A DNA stretch of 64,000 nucleotides from DATEJJ01 sp039649115 (GTDB lineage: Bacteria; Actinomycetota; Actinomycetes; Mycobacteriales; Micromonosporaceae). The stretch lies in contig JBBWZQ010000212.1 of assembly GCA_039649115.1 (NCBI GenBank), positions 1 to 64,000 of the forward strand, written 5' to 3'. Position numbers and translations under genes: made by a program. Of this stretch, positions 16,216-26,183 are shown one piece after another. Every line of letters starts with the position of its first letter. Positions within the stretch are counted from its first letter, which is position 1. Below the pieces are notes generated by a model. That model was not told the DNA's origin, ran no database searches, and saw nothing but the letters and a program-made list of their open reading frames with translations.

Positions 16216-16854
16216 TCAGCGTCCCGGCCGGTCCGCCGGCCCGCACAGCCCATTGATCACGGTGTCCACCACGCCGTCGACGAGACCCAGGCGCTCGGGC
16301 TCGGGCACCGCGGCCAGCGGCCCGTCGAGCAGGAGCATGGCCAGGCCGTGCATGGTCGCCCAGGCCGTGGTCTCGCCGAAGGGCCGGCGGGCCAGCGACA
16401 GCCGCCCGGCGGCGACGAGGTCGTCGAGGGTCTCGGTGAGCATCCGGAACGCCGGCGACTCCAGCATGGCCGCGCTGGCCTCCTCGTGGCTCTTGTCCGA
16501 GCGGCAGAACGCGGTGCGGAACAGTCCCGGCTCGGCCAGCGCGAAGTGGACGTAGGCCCGGCCCAGGGCGCCCAGCCGGCGCTCGGCATCCGCGGCCGGA
16601 TCCGGCAGCGGGTCAGTGGCGGCCAACTCGGTCGCCATGCTGTCCGCGAGTTTGGCCTGCGCGGCCTCCTTCACCGCGTGGATCAGGTCGCCGTAGCCGG
16701 CGAAGTGCCGGTAGGCCGCGGTCGCGGAGACGCCCACCTTGCGCGCCGCCTCGCGCAGCACCACGGCCTCCGGCCCACCCCGCCGGGCGAGGTCGATCGC
16801 CGCCCCGGTCAGCGCGTTGGCCAGGTCGCCGTGGTGGTAGCTGTTGCGCTTCAT
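16216..16854 (-). CDS. TetR/AcrR-family transcriptional regulator of the MMPL exporter
   Basis: A 212-residue repressor-type protein. The N-terminal helix-turn-helix spans about residues 10-55 (VLREAARKVGVSATAAYRHF); the C-terminal ligand-binding domain resembles the TetR_C_13-type with LGRAYVHFALAEPGLFRTAF. The ATG at 16854 is preferred because GGAG lies eight bases upstream; the GTG at 16860 is too close. It is divergent from the MMPL exporter gene, and three copies of a 17-bp dyad occupy the intergenic gap, so it very likely represses the exporter and itself until a ligand is bound. The ligand is probably a substrate of the exporter. Confidence 0.9.
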   Translation of the reverse strand: MKRNSYHHGDLANALTGAAIDLARRGGPEAVVLREAARKVGVSATAAYRHFAGYGDLIHAVKEAAQAKLADSMATELAATDPLPDPAADAERRLGALGRAYVHFALAEPGLFRTAFCRSDKSHEEASAAMLESPAFRMLTETLDDLVAAGRLSLARRPFGETTAWATMHGLAMLLLDGPLAAVPEPERLGLVDGVVDTVINGLCGPADRPGR

Positions 16855-16877
16855 TGCCACAACTCCATCCTGCCGGA

Positions 16878-16939
16878 TGTTGACACCGTTAGCATCTCAT
16901 CGTATGTTGACGGCGTAAACAGTGTTGACATCGTAAACA
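16878..16939. promoter_or_regulatory. Three 17-bp operator-like dyads between tetR and MMPL genes
   Basis: Three copies of the pattern TGTTGAC-NNN-GTAAACA lie at 16878-16894 (TGTTGACACCGTTAGCA, degenerate right arm), 16905-16921 (TGTTGACGGCGTAAACA) and 16923-16939 (TGTTGACATCGTAAACA). Each is an imperfect palindrome, as expected for a dimeric TetR protein. Centre-to-centre distances are 27 and 18 bases. The TTGACG inside copy two and CATCGT in copy three have promoter-like 16-base spacing, so a bound repressor would cover the exporter promoter. Confidence 0.75.
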
Positions 16940-16954
16940 CCGAGGGGGACAGCG

Positions 16955-19252
<2,298 letters not shown>

Positions 19253-19312
19253 CCGGGGCGGCGGGCCGAGGCCCGTGAGTGGTGCGGACCGCGGTGGTCG
19301 TGCGCGAGCTGA

Positions 19313-19360
19313 GATCTTGGCGGGGATGGCACCGGATTCGGTGCCGTTGCCGCCAAGATC
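19313..19360. terminator. Large two-tier hairpin between convergent MMPL and mannanase genes
   Basis: Outer arms GATCTTGGCGG / CCGCCAAGATC (11 bp) enclose inner arms GGCACCG / CGGTGCC (7 bp) with a GATT loop; the two stems are separated by a symmetrical GGAT/GTTG internal loop. It stands 60 bases after the MMPL stop in a convergent gap. There is no T-run, but actinobacterial terminators often lack one, and the symmetry would serve both strands. Confidence 0.6.
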
Positions 19361-19431
19361 CGGCATGGAGCCGTGGCTCGCGGCCCGGCATCGGCTCGGG
19401 TGCGGGCTGGGTTCCAGGTGGCTGATCGGGA

Positions 19432-19475
19432 GTTGCCGGAGGAGTGTGCGGTCAAATGCACGATCCTCCGGCAAC
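19432..19475. terminator. Second long inverted repeat in the convergent MMPL/mannanase gap
   Basis: Perfect 12-base arms GTTGCCGGAGGA / TCCTCCGGCAAC flank a 20-base loop. It lies 59 bases beyond the mannanase stop codon when read from the minus strand, so it is a plausible terminator for that gene. No T-run follows on either strand. Confidence 0.55.
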
Positions 19476-19507
19476 CTCCGATCTCGCCGCACCCAGCATG
19501 ATCACGG
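19476..19507. repeat. Short dispersed intergenic element, copy 1
   Basis: The segment contains CTCCGATCT, then CCCAGC, then CATGATCACGG. The same three blocks in the same order occur at 47671-47704 in another convergent intergenic gap. Both copies adjoin terminator-like or gene-end regions. With only two copies seen, its nature is uncertain. Confidence 0.4.
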
Positions 19508-19534
19508 TGATGAAGGGGTCCGGGTGGACCGGGG

Positions 19535-21559
19535 CTACTCGGCTCGGGCGTTGTCCAGGTCGAAGGCTCCCGGGCTGATGTACACCCAGATCGCCCGGAT
19601 GTCCGTCAGCGTCGTCGCGTCGCAGGAGAACCCGTTGGTCAGGTCGGCCTGGAACGTGGTGGTGGTGCTCTGCGGTACCCACGCGAAGGCGCCCTGGCAC
19701 CAGGTGAACGCCGAGCCGACCTGTACCGCGATGTCCACCGAGGTACCGGCGGCGGCACCGGTGCGCACGTCCACCTTGAGCGCGGACTTGGCCGAGATGT
19801 CCACCGGCGTCGCGAGGTTGGTGCCGAACCAGCCACCGTCGGCCGCGTCCACGTGCAGCCCGAACGAGCCGTCGGTGTGGTACGTGGACTGCTGGCTCAG
19901 CGTGCCGGCGTTGGTCTGCCAGCTGCCCGGCGCCCAGCCGTCCAGAGTGGAGCCCTCGAACGAGGCGAACTGGATCGGCGCGCCCGGATCCGGCTTGACG
20001 GTGACGACGATACTGGCCACATTGGACAGACGGTGGAACCCGTCCTCGACCGTGTACGCCGCGTTCGCCTTGCCGTGGAAGCCCGCCGCCGGCGTGAAGG
20101 TGACCGCGCCGCCAGCACCCAGCACGAACTGTCCACCGGCGACGGTCAGGGAGCTCTGCCGCCCGGCGGTCGCCGGATCCAGGTCGACGGTGCCCGGCCG
20201 GACCGCGGTCAGGTACGCGGTGTCGTTGGCCGCCGGGCTCACCGTCACCGGGGTGTCGAACGCGGTGGTGACGCTGTCGTTGTCCGCGACCGGTGGGAAG
20301 TAGCGCCGCCCGGTCGCGAGGCGCACCTCGGCATTGCTGATCGTGGTGCACACCGGGCTCGGGCAGTACACGGTGAAGCCGTCGTAGTCCGGGTACAGGT
20401 TGCCGTCGTCGTAGGTGCCGGCGAGCATCCAGTACAGCAGGCCGGTGCCGCCGGCGTTGATGAGCGCGTCGGTCCAGGTCTGGTAGACCGGGTTGCGGGT
20501 GGCCTTGTCCAGCAGGCCGAACTCGCCCAGCATCACGGCCTTGTGGATGCGCCGTGCCTCGCGCACGTGCGAGGTGATCCAGTCGGTGCCCCACGCCGGG
20601 GTCTTGCCCCAGCCGTCCGGGTACAGGTGGAAGGACATCACGTCGATCGCGGGCAGCGCGGCGAGCGCGACGGTGTCCACGCCCTCGCCGCAGTTGGTGG
20701 TCCAGTCCGGACCGCCCGGATCCGTGCAGTAGAAGCCCTCGTCGCCGACGCTGACCAGGTGGTGCTGGTCGATGCTCTTGATGTACCGGGACATCGTGTC
20801 GGCCCAGGACGTCAGCGTGGCCGTGGTGCAGGTCGACGACTGCGGGTACAGGCCGGAGCCCTTGCACCGCGGCTCGTTGCCCAGCTCCCACGTCATGATG
20901 GTGGGATCGTCCTTGTACGCCAGCCCGGTCAGCGGGTTCACGTGGTTGAGCACGTGCGCGATCCAGTCCTGGTACCAGCCGACGATGCGCGGGTCGGTGT
21001 AGAAGTCGTCGTGGTTGTCGTCGCCGGCCCAGCGCACGTACTGGTCCATGCCGCCGAAGTCGCTCCAGTTGTTGGTGAGCCCGAGGACCAGCTTGACGCC
21101 GGCCTGCGCGGCGCGCGCGATCACCGGATCCAGCCGGGACAGCCCGTCGGGGCCGTCGTTGTACGCGGGCTTGGTGCCGTCCCAGTACTGGAAGTAGACC
21201 CCGTTCTGCTTGCCGCGCACGGAGTTGGTGCCGTCCTGGTTGCCGATGTCCAGGAAGGCCCAGGTACGCAGCACGGTGAAGCCGGCCGTCGAGGCGCGGC
21301 TGAAAATATCATCGACCGAACTCTGCGCCGCGTACATCAGGTAGTAGTTGTTGGTGCCGGCGAACCGGAACGGGCGGCCGGCCAGGGTCAGGTCGCCGCC
21401 GGCGCGGCGCACGAAGGCCTCCCGGTGCTGGCCGCTGCCGTTGTCGGGGCTGGTCGACGTGGGGCCGCTGCCGGGGCTGGCCGAGGCGGTACCGGCGGCC
21501 GCGGCGGCGAGCAGCAGGCCGGCGACGGTACCCAGTACGGCCCGGATCCTGCCGTTCAT
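19535..21559 (-). CDS. Secreted GH5 endo-beta-1,4-mannanase with Ig-like and carbohydrate-binding modules
   Basis: Hydrolyses beta-mannan outside the cell. The 674-residue protein has a signal peptide (about 1-28, ending AAAGTASA), a GH5 catalytic domain (about 45-425), a cadherin/Ig-like segment (about 425-525) and a C-terminal beta-sandwich binding module (about 530-674). The acid/base glutamate is in WELGNEPRC and the nucleophile in VMLGEFGL; FHLYPDGWG is also typical of GH5 subfamily 7 mannanases. The ATG at 21559 is chosen over GTG at 21571, whose GGAGA site is too close. No mannose-uptake genes are adjacent. Confidence 0.9.
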   Translation of the reverse strand: MNGRIRAVLGTVAGLLLAAAAAGTASASPGSGPTSTSPDNGSGQHREAFVRRAGGDLTLAGRPFRFAGTNNYYLMYAAQSSVDDIFSRASTAGFTVLRTWAFLDIGNQDGTNSVRGKQNGVYFQYWDGTKPAYNDGPDGLSRLDPVIARAAQAGVKLVLGLTNNWSDFGGMDQYVRWAGDDNHDDFYTDPRIVGWYQDWIAHVLNHVNPLTGLAYKDDPTIMTWELGNEPRCKGSGLYPQSSTCTTATLTSWADTMSRYIKSIDQHHLVSVGDEGFYCTDPGGPDWTTNCGEGVDTVALAALPAIDVMSFHLYPDGWGKTPAWGTDWITSHVREARRIHKAVMLGEFGLLDKATRNPVYQTWTDALINAGGTGLLYWMLAGTYDDGNLYPDYDGFTVYCPSPVCTTISNAEVRLATGRRYFPPVADNDSVTTAFDTPVTVSPAANDTAYLTAVRPGTVDLDPATAGRQSSLTVAGGQFVLGAGGAVTFTPAAGFHGKANAAYTVEDGFHRLSNVASIVVTVKPDPGAPIQFASFEGSTLDGWAPGSWQTNAGTLSQQSTYHTDGSFGLHVDAADGGWFGTNLATPVDISAKSALKVDVRTGAAAGTSVDIAVQVGSAFTWCQGAFAWVPQSTTTTFQADLTNGFSCDATTLTDIRAIWVYISPGAFDLDNARAE

Positions 21560-21674
21560 GGGGGCGCTCACTCTCCGGGGTCATGGTGCGGCTGAAGGGA
21601 CGGATGACCGGGATAAGCACCGTCACGGTACGAGCGCGTTACGTGAGTGTCAATGCGCTACTTACCCGGTTCAG

Positions 21675-22499
21675 TCACCGGTGCTCCGGCGCCGGCCGGA
21701 TGAACTCGTGGGTGTGGCCGGCCGGCGCGTACCCGAGCCGCGCGTACAGCTTCGCCGGCCAGTCGTCCGCGTCGGCCACCAGGAAGACCAGGTCACACCG
21801 TGCCGCCCGGGCACGCCGCAGTCCCTCGGCGAGCAATGCCCGGGCCAGCCCGCGGTTGCGGTGCTCCGGCCCCGTCAGCACGTCCTCGATCTGCGCCACC
21901 CGCGCCGCCCGGTCCACGTACAGGTCGGCGCGCGCGATCACCTCGGCACCCTGGCGTACCCCCAGGAAGGTCACCTCGTCCGCGCCGCGCAGGATGGCCG
22001 ACCGCCGCCGGGCCAACTGCTCGACGGCCTCGTCGGCCAGGTCCGGATACTGCGCGCGCCACTCCTGGCGGCCGGTCTCGATCATGGTGTCCAGGTCGAC
22101 CGGCTCCACCCTGATGCCGGGATCGGCGGCCGGCGCGCCATCCCCCGCCTGGCACATGACGACGTTGGTGGAGTGCTGGTAGCCGGCGTCCAGGAACGGC
22201 TGGGCGTCGATGTCCCGGTGCGCATCCACCAGGCGGTGGGTCAGGCCGGCGCCGCCGAGCACGTCGTCGGCCGCGACCACCACGTCCGCCGCGACCACCA
22301 CGTCCGCCGCGCCGGTCGGGCTGGTCAGGATGAGCTTGTTGTTCAGGTACGACGCGGCGAAGTCCGGGTTGAGCACGGCGAACCCGCCGGGTACCGGCAC
22401 GACGCGCCCCGCCTGCCGCCGCGCGACGGCCGCCAGGAACGCCACCGCCCGAGCGAGCGCCACCGCCCGAGCGGGCAAGGAGCCATCCACGGTCGGCAC
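21675..22499 (-). CDS. GNAT-family N-acetyltransferase
   Basis: Acetyl-CoA-dependent acyltransferase of unknown substrate. The GNAT fold is in the C-terminal half, with the acetyl-CoA loop VLTGPEHRNRGLARALLAEG and the terminal strand DWPAKLYARLGYAPAG. The N-terminal half is a second, degenerate GNAT-like region containing a tandem DVVVAA duplication. The open frame extends to 22574, but that would leave only ten bases before the divergent guaB1 start, so a GTG at 22499 (or 22490) is more likely; neither has a good ribosome-binding site. The protein is about 274 residues. Confidence 0.75.
   Translation of the reverse strand: MPTVDGSLPARAVALARAVAFLAAVARRQAGRVVPVPGGFAVLNPDFAASYLNNKLILTSPTGAADVVVAADVVVAADDVLGGAGLTHRLVDAHRDIDAQPFLDAGYQHSTNVVMCQAGDGAPAADPGIRVEPVDLDTMIETGRQEWRAQYPDLADEAVEQLARRRSAILRGADEVTFLGVRQGAEVIARADLYVDRAARVAQIEDVLTGPEHRNRGLARALLAEGLRRARAARCDLVFLVADADDWPAKLYARLGYAPAGHTHEFIRPAPEHR
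22270..22305 (-). repeat. Perfect 18-bp tandem duplication in the GNAT gene
   Basis: Two identical 18-base units (22270-22287 and 22288-22305) encode two consecutive copies of a six-residue DVVVAA-type block. The identity at every codon position indicates a recent in-frame duplication by slippage. Confidence 0.85.
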
Positions 22500-22572
22500 T
22501 CTACGCGGGGGAGGCGACGTGGCGGGCGACACTGCCGGGCCGGTTGCCGGGGCGACCGGGCTCACCTGCGCC

Positions 22573-22578
22573 AATACT
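22573..22578 (+). promoter_or_regulatory. Candidate -10 element AATACT for guaB1
   Basis: AATACT ends six bases before the ATG of guaB1 and no ribosome-binding site is present, fitting a leaderless transcript. Confidence 0.35.
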
Positions 22579-22584
22579 GTCTGG

Positions 22585-24018
22585 ATGCGCTTGCTACATG
22601 AACTCCCGCCGCACGAGTTGACCTACGACGACGTCTTCCTGGTGCCGGACCGCTCGGCCGTCGAGTCGCGCCTGGACGTGGACCTGGCCACCGCGGACGG
22701 CAGCGGTACCACCGTCCCCGTCGTGGCCGCCAACATGACCGCCGTGGCCGGCCGGCGGATGGCCGAGACCATGGCCCGCCGCGGCGGGCTCTGTGTGATC
22801 CCGCAGGACATCCCGGTGGACGTGGTCGTGGAGGTCATCTCCTGGATCAAGCAGCGGCACCTGGTGTACGACACGCCGATCGTGCTGCGCCCCGGCGACA
22901 CCGTGTCGGAGGCCCTGGCCCTGCTGCCCAAGCGCGCGCACAACGCGGTCCTCGTGGTGGAGGACGGCCGGCCGGTCGGCGTGGTGACCGAGGCGGACTG
23001 CGGGGAGGTGGACCGCTTCGCCCAGCTGCGTACCGTCATGTCGGCGCAGCCGCTGACCCTGCCCGACGGCATCGGGCCGCAGGATGCCTTCGACCGGCTG
23101 GCCGCGGGCCGGCACCGGCTGGCCCCGGTGGTCGGCGCGGACGGCCGGCTGGTCGGCATCCTGACCCGCAAGGCGGCGCTGCGTGCGAGCCTGTACCGGC
23201 CCGCGGTCGACGCGGCCGGGCGGTTGCGCATCGCCGCGGCGACCGGCATCACCGGTGACGTCACGGGCCGCGCGGACAAGCTGCTCGCCGCCGGAATCGA
23301 CGTGCTGGTGCTGGACACCGCGCACGGTCACCAGGAGCGGATGCTGGCGGCGCTGCGCGCGGTCCGGGCACTGTCGCCCCCGGTGCCGGTGGTGGCCGGC
23401 AACGTGGTCACCTCGGCCGGCGTGGACGATCTGGTCGAGGCCGGCGCGAACATCGTCAAGGTGGGTGTCGGGCCCGGTGCGATGTGCACCACCCGGATGA
23501 TGACCGGGGTGGGCCGGCCGCAGTTCTCGGCGGTACGGGAGTGCGCCGAGGCCGCCGCCCGGCACGGCGCGTCCGTGTGGGCCGACGGGGGCGTGCGCCA
23601 TCCCCGGGACGTCGCGCTCGCCCTGGCCGCCGGCGCGTCCAACGTGATGATCGGCTCGTGGTTCGCGGGTACCAACGAGTCCCCCTCGGATGTGCAGCGG
23701 GACAGCGACGGCCGGCTGTACAAGGAGAACTTCGGCATGGCGTCGGGCCGCGCGGTGAGCCGGCGCACCGCGGAGGAGTCGGTGTACGACCGGGCCCGCA
23801 AGGGGCTGTTCGAGGAGGGCATCTCCACCGCCCGCATGTACCTGGACCCGCAGCGGCCGGGCGTGGAGGACATCCTGGACACGATCGTGGCCGGGGTACG
23901 GTCGGCGTGCACGTACTCCGGCGCCGCCACCCTCGCCGAGTTCCAGCGGCGGGCCGTCGTCGGGGTGCAGAGCGGCGCCGGGTACCGCGAGGGGCAGCCG
24001 CTGCCGACCAGCTGGTAA
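22585..24018 (+). CDS. guaB1: GuaB1, IMP dehydrogenase/GMP reductase family protein with CBS domains
   Basis: A 477-residue (beta/alpha)8 enzyme with two CBS domains inserted at about residues 95-210. The catalytic cysteine lies in VGVGPGAMCTTRMMTGVGRPQ and the phosphate-binding segment in WADGGVRHPRD; YKENFGMASGRAV and ACTYSGA are further family motifs. Actinobacterial GuaB1 proteins of this type have been characterised as GMP reductases (GMP to IMP plus ammonia with NADPH) rather than IMP dehydrogenases, with the CBS domains sensing purine nucleotides. The ATG at 22585 gives the conserved N-terminus LTYDDVFLVP. It is used in purine salvage. Confidence 0.92.
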   Translation: MRLLHELPPHELTYDDVFLVPDRSAVESRLDVDLATADGSGTTVPVVAANMTAVAGRRMAETMARRGGLCVIPQDIPVDVVVEVISWIKQRHLVYDTPIVLRPGDTVSEALALLPKRAHNAVLVVEDGRPVGVVTEADCGEVDRFAQLRTVMSAQPLTLPDGIGPQDAFDRLAAGRHRLAPVVGADGRLVGILTRKAALRASLYRPAVDAAGRLRIAAATGITGDVTGRADKLLAAGIDVLVLDTAHGHQERMLAALRAVRALSPPVPVVAGNVVTSAGVDDLVEAGANIVKVGVGPGAMCTTRMMTGVGRPQFSAVRECAEAAARHGASVWADGGVRHPRDVALALAAGASNVMIGSWFAGTNESPSDVQRDSDGRLYKENFGMASGRAVSRRTAEESVYDRARKGLFEEGISTARMYLDPQRPGVEDILDTIVAGVRSACTYSGAATLAEFQRRAVVGVQSGAGYREGQPLPTSW

Positions 24019-24080
24019 CGATCGCCGGCCGGCGCGCGTTACCCTTCGGCAGCGAGGCGACAGAGGAGGCGCGGAGCCAA

Positions 24081-24998
24081 GTGCGTGATCCAGACGAGCT
24101 GTACCACCTGCTGGACGACCGACCGGAGCTCGGCAGTCCGGTGCTGATCCAGGCGCTGACCGGATTCGTGGACGCCGGCTCCGCCACCCGGCTGGCCCGC
24201 GAGCAGCTGCTGACCGCGCTGGACTCCCGCCTGGTCGGCACGTTCGAGGCGGACGAGCTGTACGACTACCGCTCGCGCCGGCCCACCATGCTGTTCGTCG
24301 AGGACCACTGGGAGCACTACGAGCCGCCCCGGCTGGAACTGCACGCGGTCCACGACACCGCCGGCACCCCCTTCCTGCTGCTCAGCGGCGTGGAGCCGGA
24401 CCTGCGCTGGGAGGCGTTCGTGGCCGCCCTGATCGCCCTCGTCGACCGGCTGTCGGTCCGGCTGACCGTCGGGCTCAACGCGATCCCGATGGCGGTGCCG
24501 CACACCCGGCCCACCGGGGTCACCGCGCACGCCACCCGGCGCGACCTGATCGTCGGGCACGAGCCGTGGCTGCAGCGGGTCCAGGTGCCGGCCAGCGCCG
24601 GGCACCTGCTGGAGTACCGGCTGGGCAAGGCGGGCCGGGACGCGCTGGGCTTCGCCGTGCACGTGCCGCACTACCTGGCGCAGACCGAGTACCCGGCCGC
24701 CGCCGCGGTGCTGCTGGAATCGATCGCGAACGCCTCCGGCCTGACCCTGCCGACCGCCGCGCTGCACGAGGCGGCCCAGCTGATCCGGGCCGACGTGGAC
24801 CGCCAGATCGCCGAGGCCGACGAGGCGGCCGCGCTGGTGCAGGCGCTGGAGCAGCAGTACGACGCGTACCTGCACGGCCGGGAGACCAACCTGCTCGCCA
24901 CCCAGACCGGCCCGCTGCCCACCGCCGACGAGCTGGGCGCCGAGCTGGAACGGTTCCTCGCCGAGCAGACGAGGCCGGGCGAGCCGCCGCAGGTCTGA
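24081..24998 (+). CDS. PAC2-family protein
   Basis: A 305-residue cytoplasmic protein of the PAC2 group, related to eukaryotic proteasome-assembly chaperone 2 and widespread in actinobacteria, where the function is unproved. Family features are LIQALTGFVDAGSATRLAREQLL, YDYRSRRPTMLF, LLLSGVEPDLRWEAF and FAVHVPHYLAQTEYP. A helical C-terminal tail (about 215-300) looks like a coiled coil. The GTG at 24081 has AGGAGG and a second GGAG upstream. It is 62 bases after guaB1 and ends at a strong intrinsic terminator. Confidence 0.88.
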   Translation: MRDPDELYHLLDDRPELGSPVLIQALTGFVDAGSATRLAREQLLTALDSRLVGTFEADELYDYRSRRPTMLFVEDHWEHYEPPRLELHAVHDTAGTPFLLLSGVEPDLRWEAFVAALIALVDRLSVRLTVGLNAIPMAVPHTRPTGVTAHATRRDLIVGHEPWLQRVQVPASAGHLLEYRLGKAGRDALGFAVHVPHYLAQTEYPAAAAVLLESIANASGLTLPTAALHEAAQLIRADVDRQIAEADEAAALVQALEQQYDAYLHGRETNLLATQTGPLPTADELGAELERFLAEQTRPGEPPQV

Positions 24999-25017
24999 GG
25001 TACCCCCCAGAAACATC

Positions 25018-25048
25018 GACGGCCGGACCAACCCCGGCCGTCTTTTTT
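25018..25048 (+). terminator. Rho-independent terminator after the PAC2 gene
   Basis: GACGGCCGG / CCGGCCGTC form a nine-base-pair perfect stem with a seven-base loop, followed directly by six T residues. It starts 20 bases after the stop codon. This is the most canonical intrinsic terminator in the window. Confidence 0.93.
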
Positions 25049-25072
25049 CTGTTCAAGATGGACATGTTTCGA

Positions 25073-25092
25073 TATAGTTACTGATCAGTAAC
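25073..25092 (+). promoter_or_regulatory. Promoter -10 TATAGT overlapped by a perfect 16-bp palindrome
   Basis: TATAGT (25073-25078) is a good -10 box with GTTCAA (25051-25056) 16 bases upstream as a weak -35. The perfect palindrome GTTACTGATCAGTAAC (25077-25092) covers the end of the -10 and the expected start of transcription, about 30 bases before the SGNH hydrolase start. A repressor bound there would block initiation. No regulator gene is adjacent. Confidence 0.7.
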
Positions 25093-25123
25093 GTCCTCCT
25101 CCGCCCACCCCCGGGAGGATCCC

Positions 25124-25933
25124 GTGACCCTTCGCCCCCGTCCCCGAACCCTCGTCCTGTCCCTGTCCCTCGCCCTCGCCGTACCGGTCGCGATCGGCTT
25201 CGCCGCTCCGGCCTACGCGGCCAGCGTCCGCTACGCGGCACTGGGCGACTCGTACTCCTCCGGCGTCGGCACCGGCAACTACGACCCGGCCAGCGGCGCC
25301 TGCGAGCGCAGCCCGCAGTCGTACGCGCCGCTCTGGGCCGCGGCCCACGCGGTGGCCAGCTTCGCCTTCGCCGCGTGCGGCGGCGCCACCACCGACGACG
25401 TCCGCGCCAACCAGCTGTCCGGCCTGTCCGCCGGCACCACCCTGGTCACCATCACGATCGGCGGCAACGACGCGGGCTTCGCGACCGTGCTGACCACCTG
25501 CCAGCTCGGCACCGACGCGATCTGCGACGCGGCGGTCGGCACCGCCCGGGCGTACGCGACCACGGTGCTGCCCGGCAAGCTGGACCGCACCTACGCGGCG
25601 ATCCGCTCGCACGCGCCGAACGCGCGCCTGGTCGTGCTCGGGTACCCGCGCCTGTTCGAACTGACCGCAAGCTGCGGGCTGCTCGGCATGAGCCTGCACA
25701 AGCGGACCACATTGGACCAGGGTGCCGACGCGCTCGCCGGGGTGACCGCGGGTCGCGCGGCGGCGGCCGGCGCGACGTTCGTCGATGCCCGCCCGGGCTT
25801 CGCCGGACACGGCATCTGCGCGTCCAGCGCCTGGATCAACGGGCTCACGCTGCCGGTCACCGACTCGTTCCATCCAAAGGTGTCGGGTTACCGCTATGGT
25901 TACCTGCCCGCACTCACGGCCAGCACCGGCTGA
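25124..25933 (+). CDS. Secreted SGNH/GDSL esterase-lipase
   Basis: Extracellular carboxylester hydrolase similar to Streptomyces GDSL lipases. A signal peptide ends at AYA (about residue 32). The four SGNH blocks are present: GDSYSSG with nucleophile Ser43, the oxyanion glycine in FAACGGAT, Asn in ITIGGNDAG and the Asp/His pair in DSFHPKVSGY. Six cysteines in the mature part fit the disulfide pattern of this family. The GTG start is preceded by GGGAGG. Expression is probably regulated through the palindrome at 25077-25092. Its usual substrates are lipids or other esters. Confidence 0.92.
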   Translation: MTLRPRPRTLVLSLSLALAVPVAIGFAAPAYAASVRYAALGDSYSSGVGTGNYDPASGACERSPQSYAPLWAAAHAVASFAFAACGGATTDDVRANQLSGLSAGTTLVTITIGGNDAGFATVLTTCQLGTDAICDAAVGTARAYATTVLPGKLDRTYAAIRSHAPNARLVVLGYPRLFELTASCGLLGMSLHKRTTLDQGADALAGVTAGRAAAAGATFVDARPGFAGHGICASSAWINGLTLPVTDSFHPKVSGYRYGYLPALTASTG

Positions 25934-26016
25934 CGGGCCGTACTTTCCGGGAAACGGCGAGGAGGGAGGCGGTCCCCCGACCGGGTGGACCCGCGATCGG
26001 CCGGCTCTGCGCAGAG

Positions 26017-26048
26017 TGGCGCGATTGCGTCATGGCGTAATCTCGCCA
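26017..26048. terminator. Long hairpin downstream of the SGNH esterase gene
   Basis: Thirteen-base arms TGGCGCGATTGCG and CGTAATCTCGCCA pair with one G-U wobble and one mismatch around a six-base TCATGG loop, 83 bases after the esterase stop. A smaller palindrome CTCTGCGCAGAG (26005-26016) directly precedes it. Without a T-run it may be a terminator or an operator for the protease gene; TTGACA at 26059 follows. Confidence 0.45.
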
Positions 26049-26125
26049 GCGATCTTCGTTGACATGCCCGCACCGGACTTCCCATCGTTCGGTCAGCGGA
26101 TCGTGTCTGTTTCGCTGTTGACGCT

Positions 26126-26149
26126 CGCCCACCGGTGACCCGGTGGGCG
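26126..26149 (+). promoter_or_regulatory. Leader hairpin upstream of the S53 protease
   Basis: CGCCCACCGG / CCGGTGGGCG form a perfect ten-base-pair stem with a TGAC loop, ending 23 bases before the GGAGG ribosome-binding site of the protease. A possible -35 TTGACA lies at 26059-26064 with a weak CATCGT -10 at 26083-26088, which would place the hairpin in the 5' untranslated RNA, where it could stabilise the message or modulate translation. Confidence 0.45.
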
Positions 26150-26183
26150 ATGTCGACCCGTGCAGATGGGCTGGAGGACCTTG

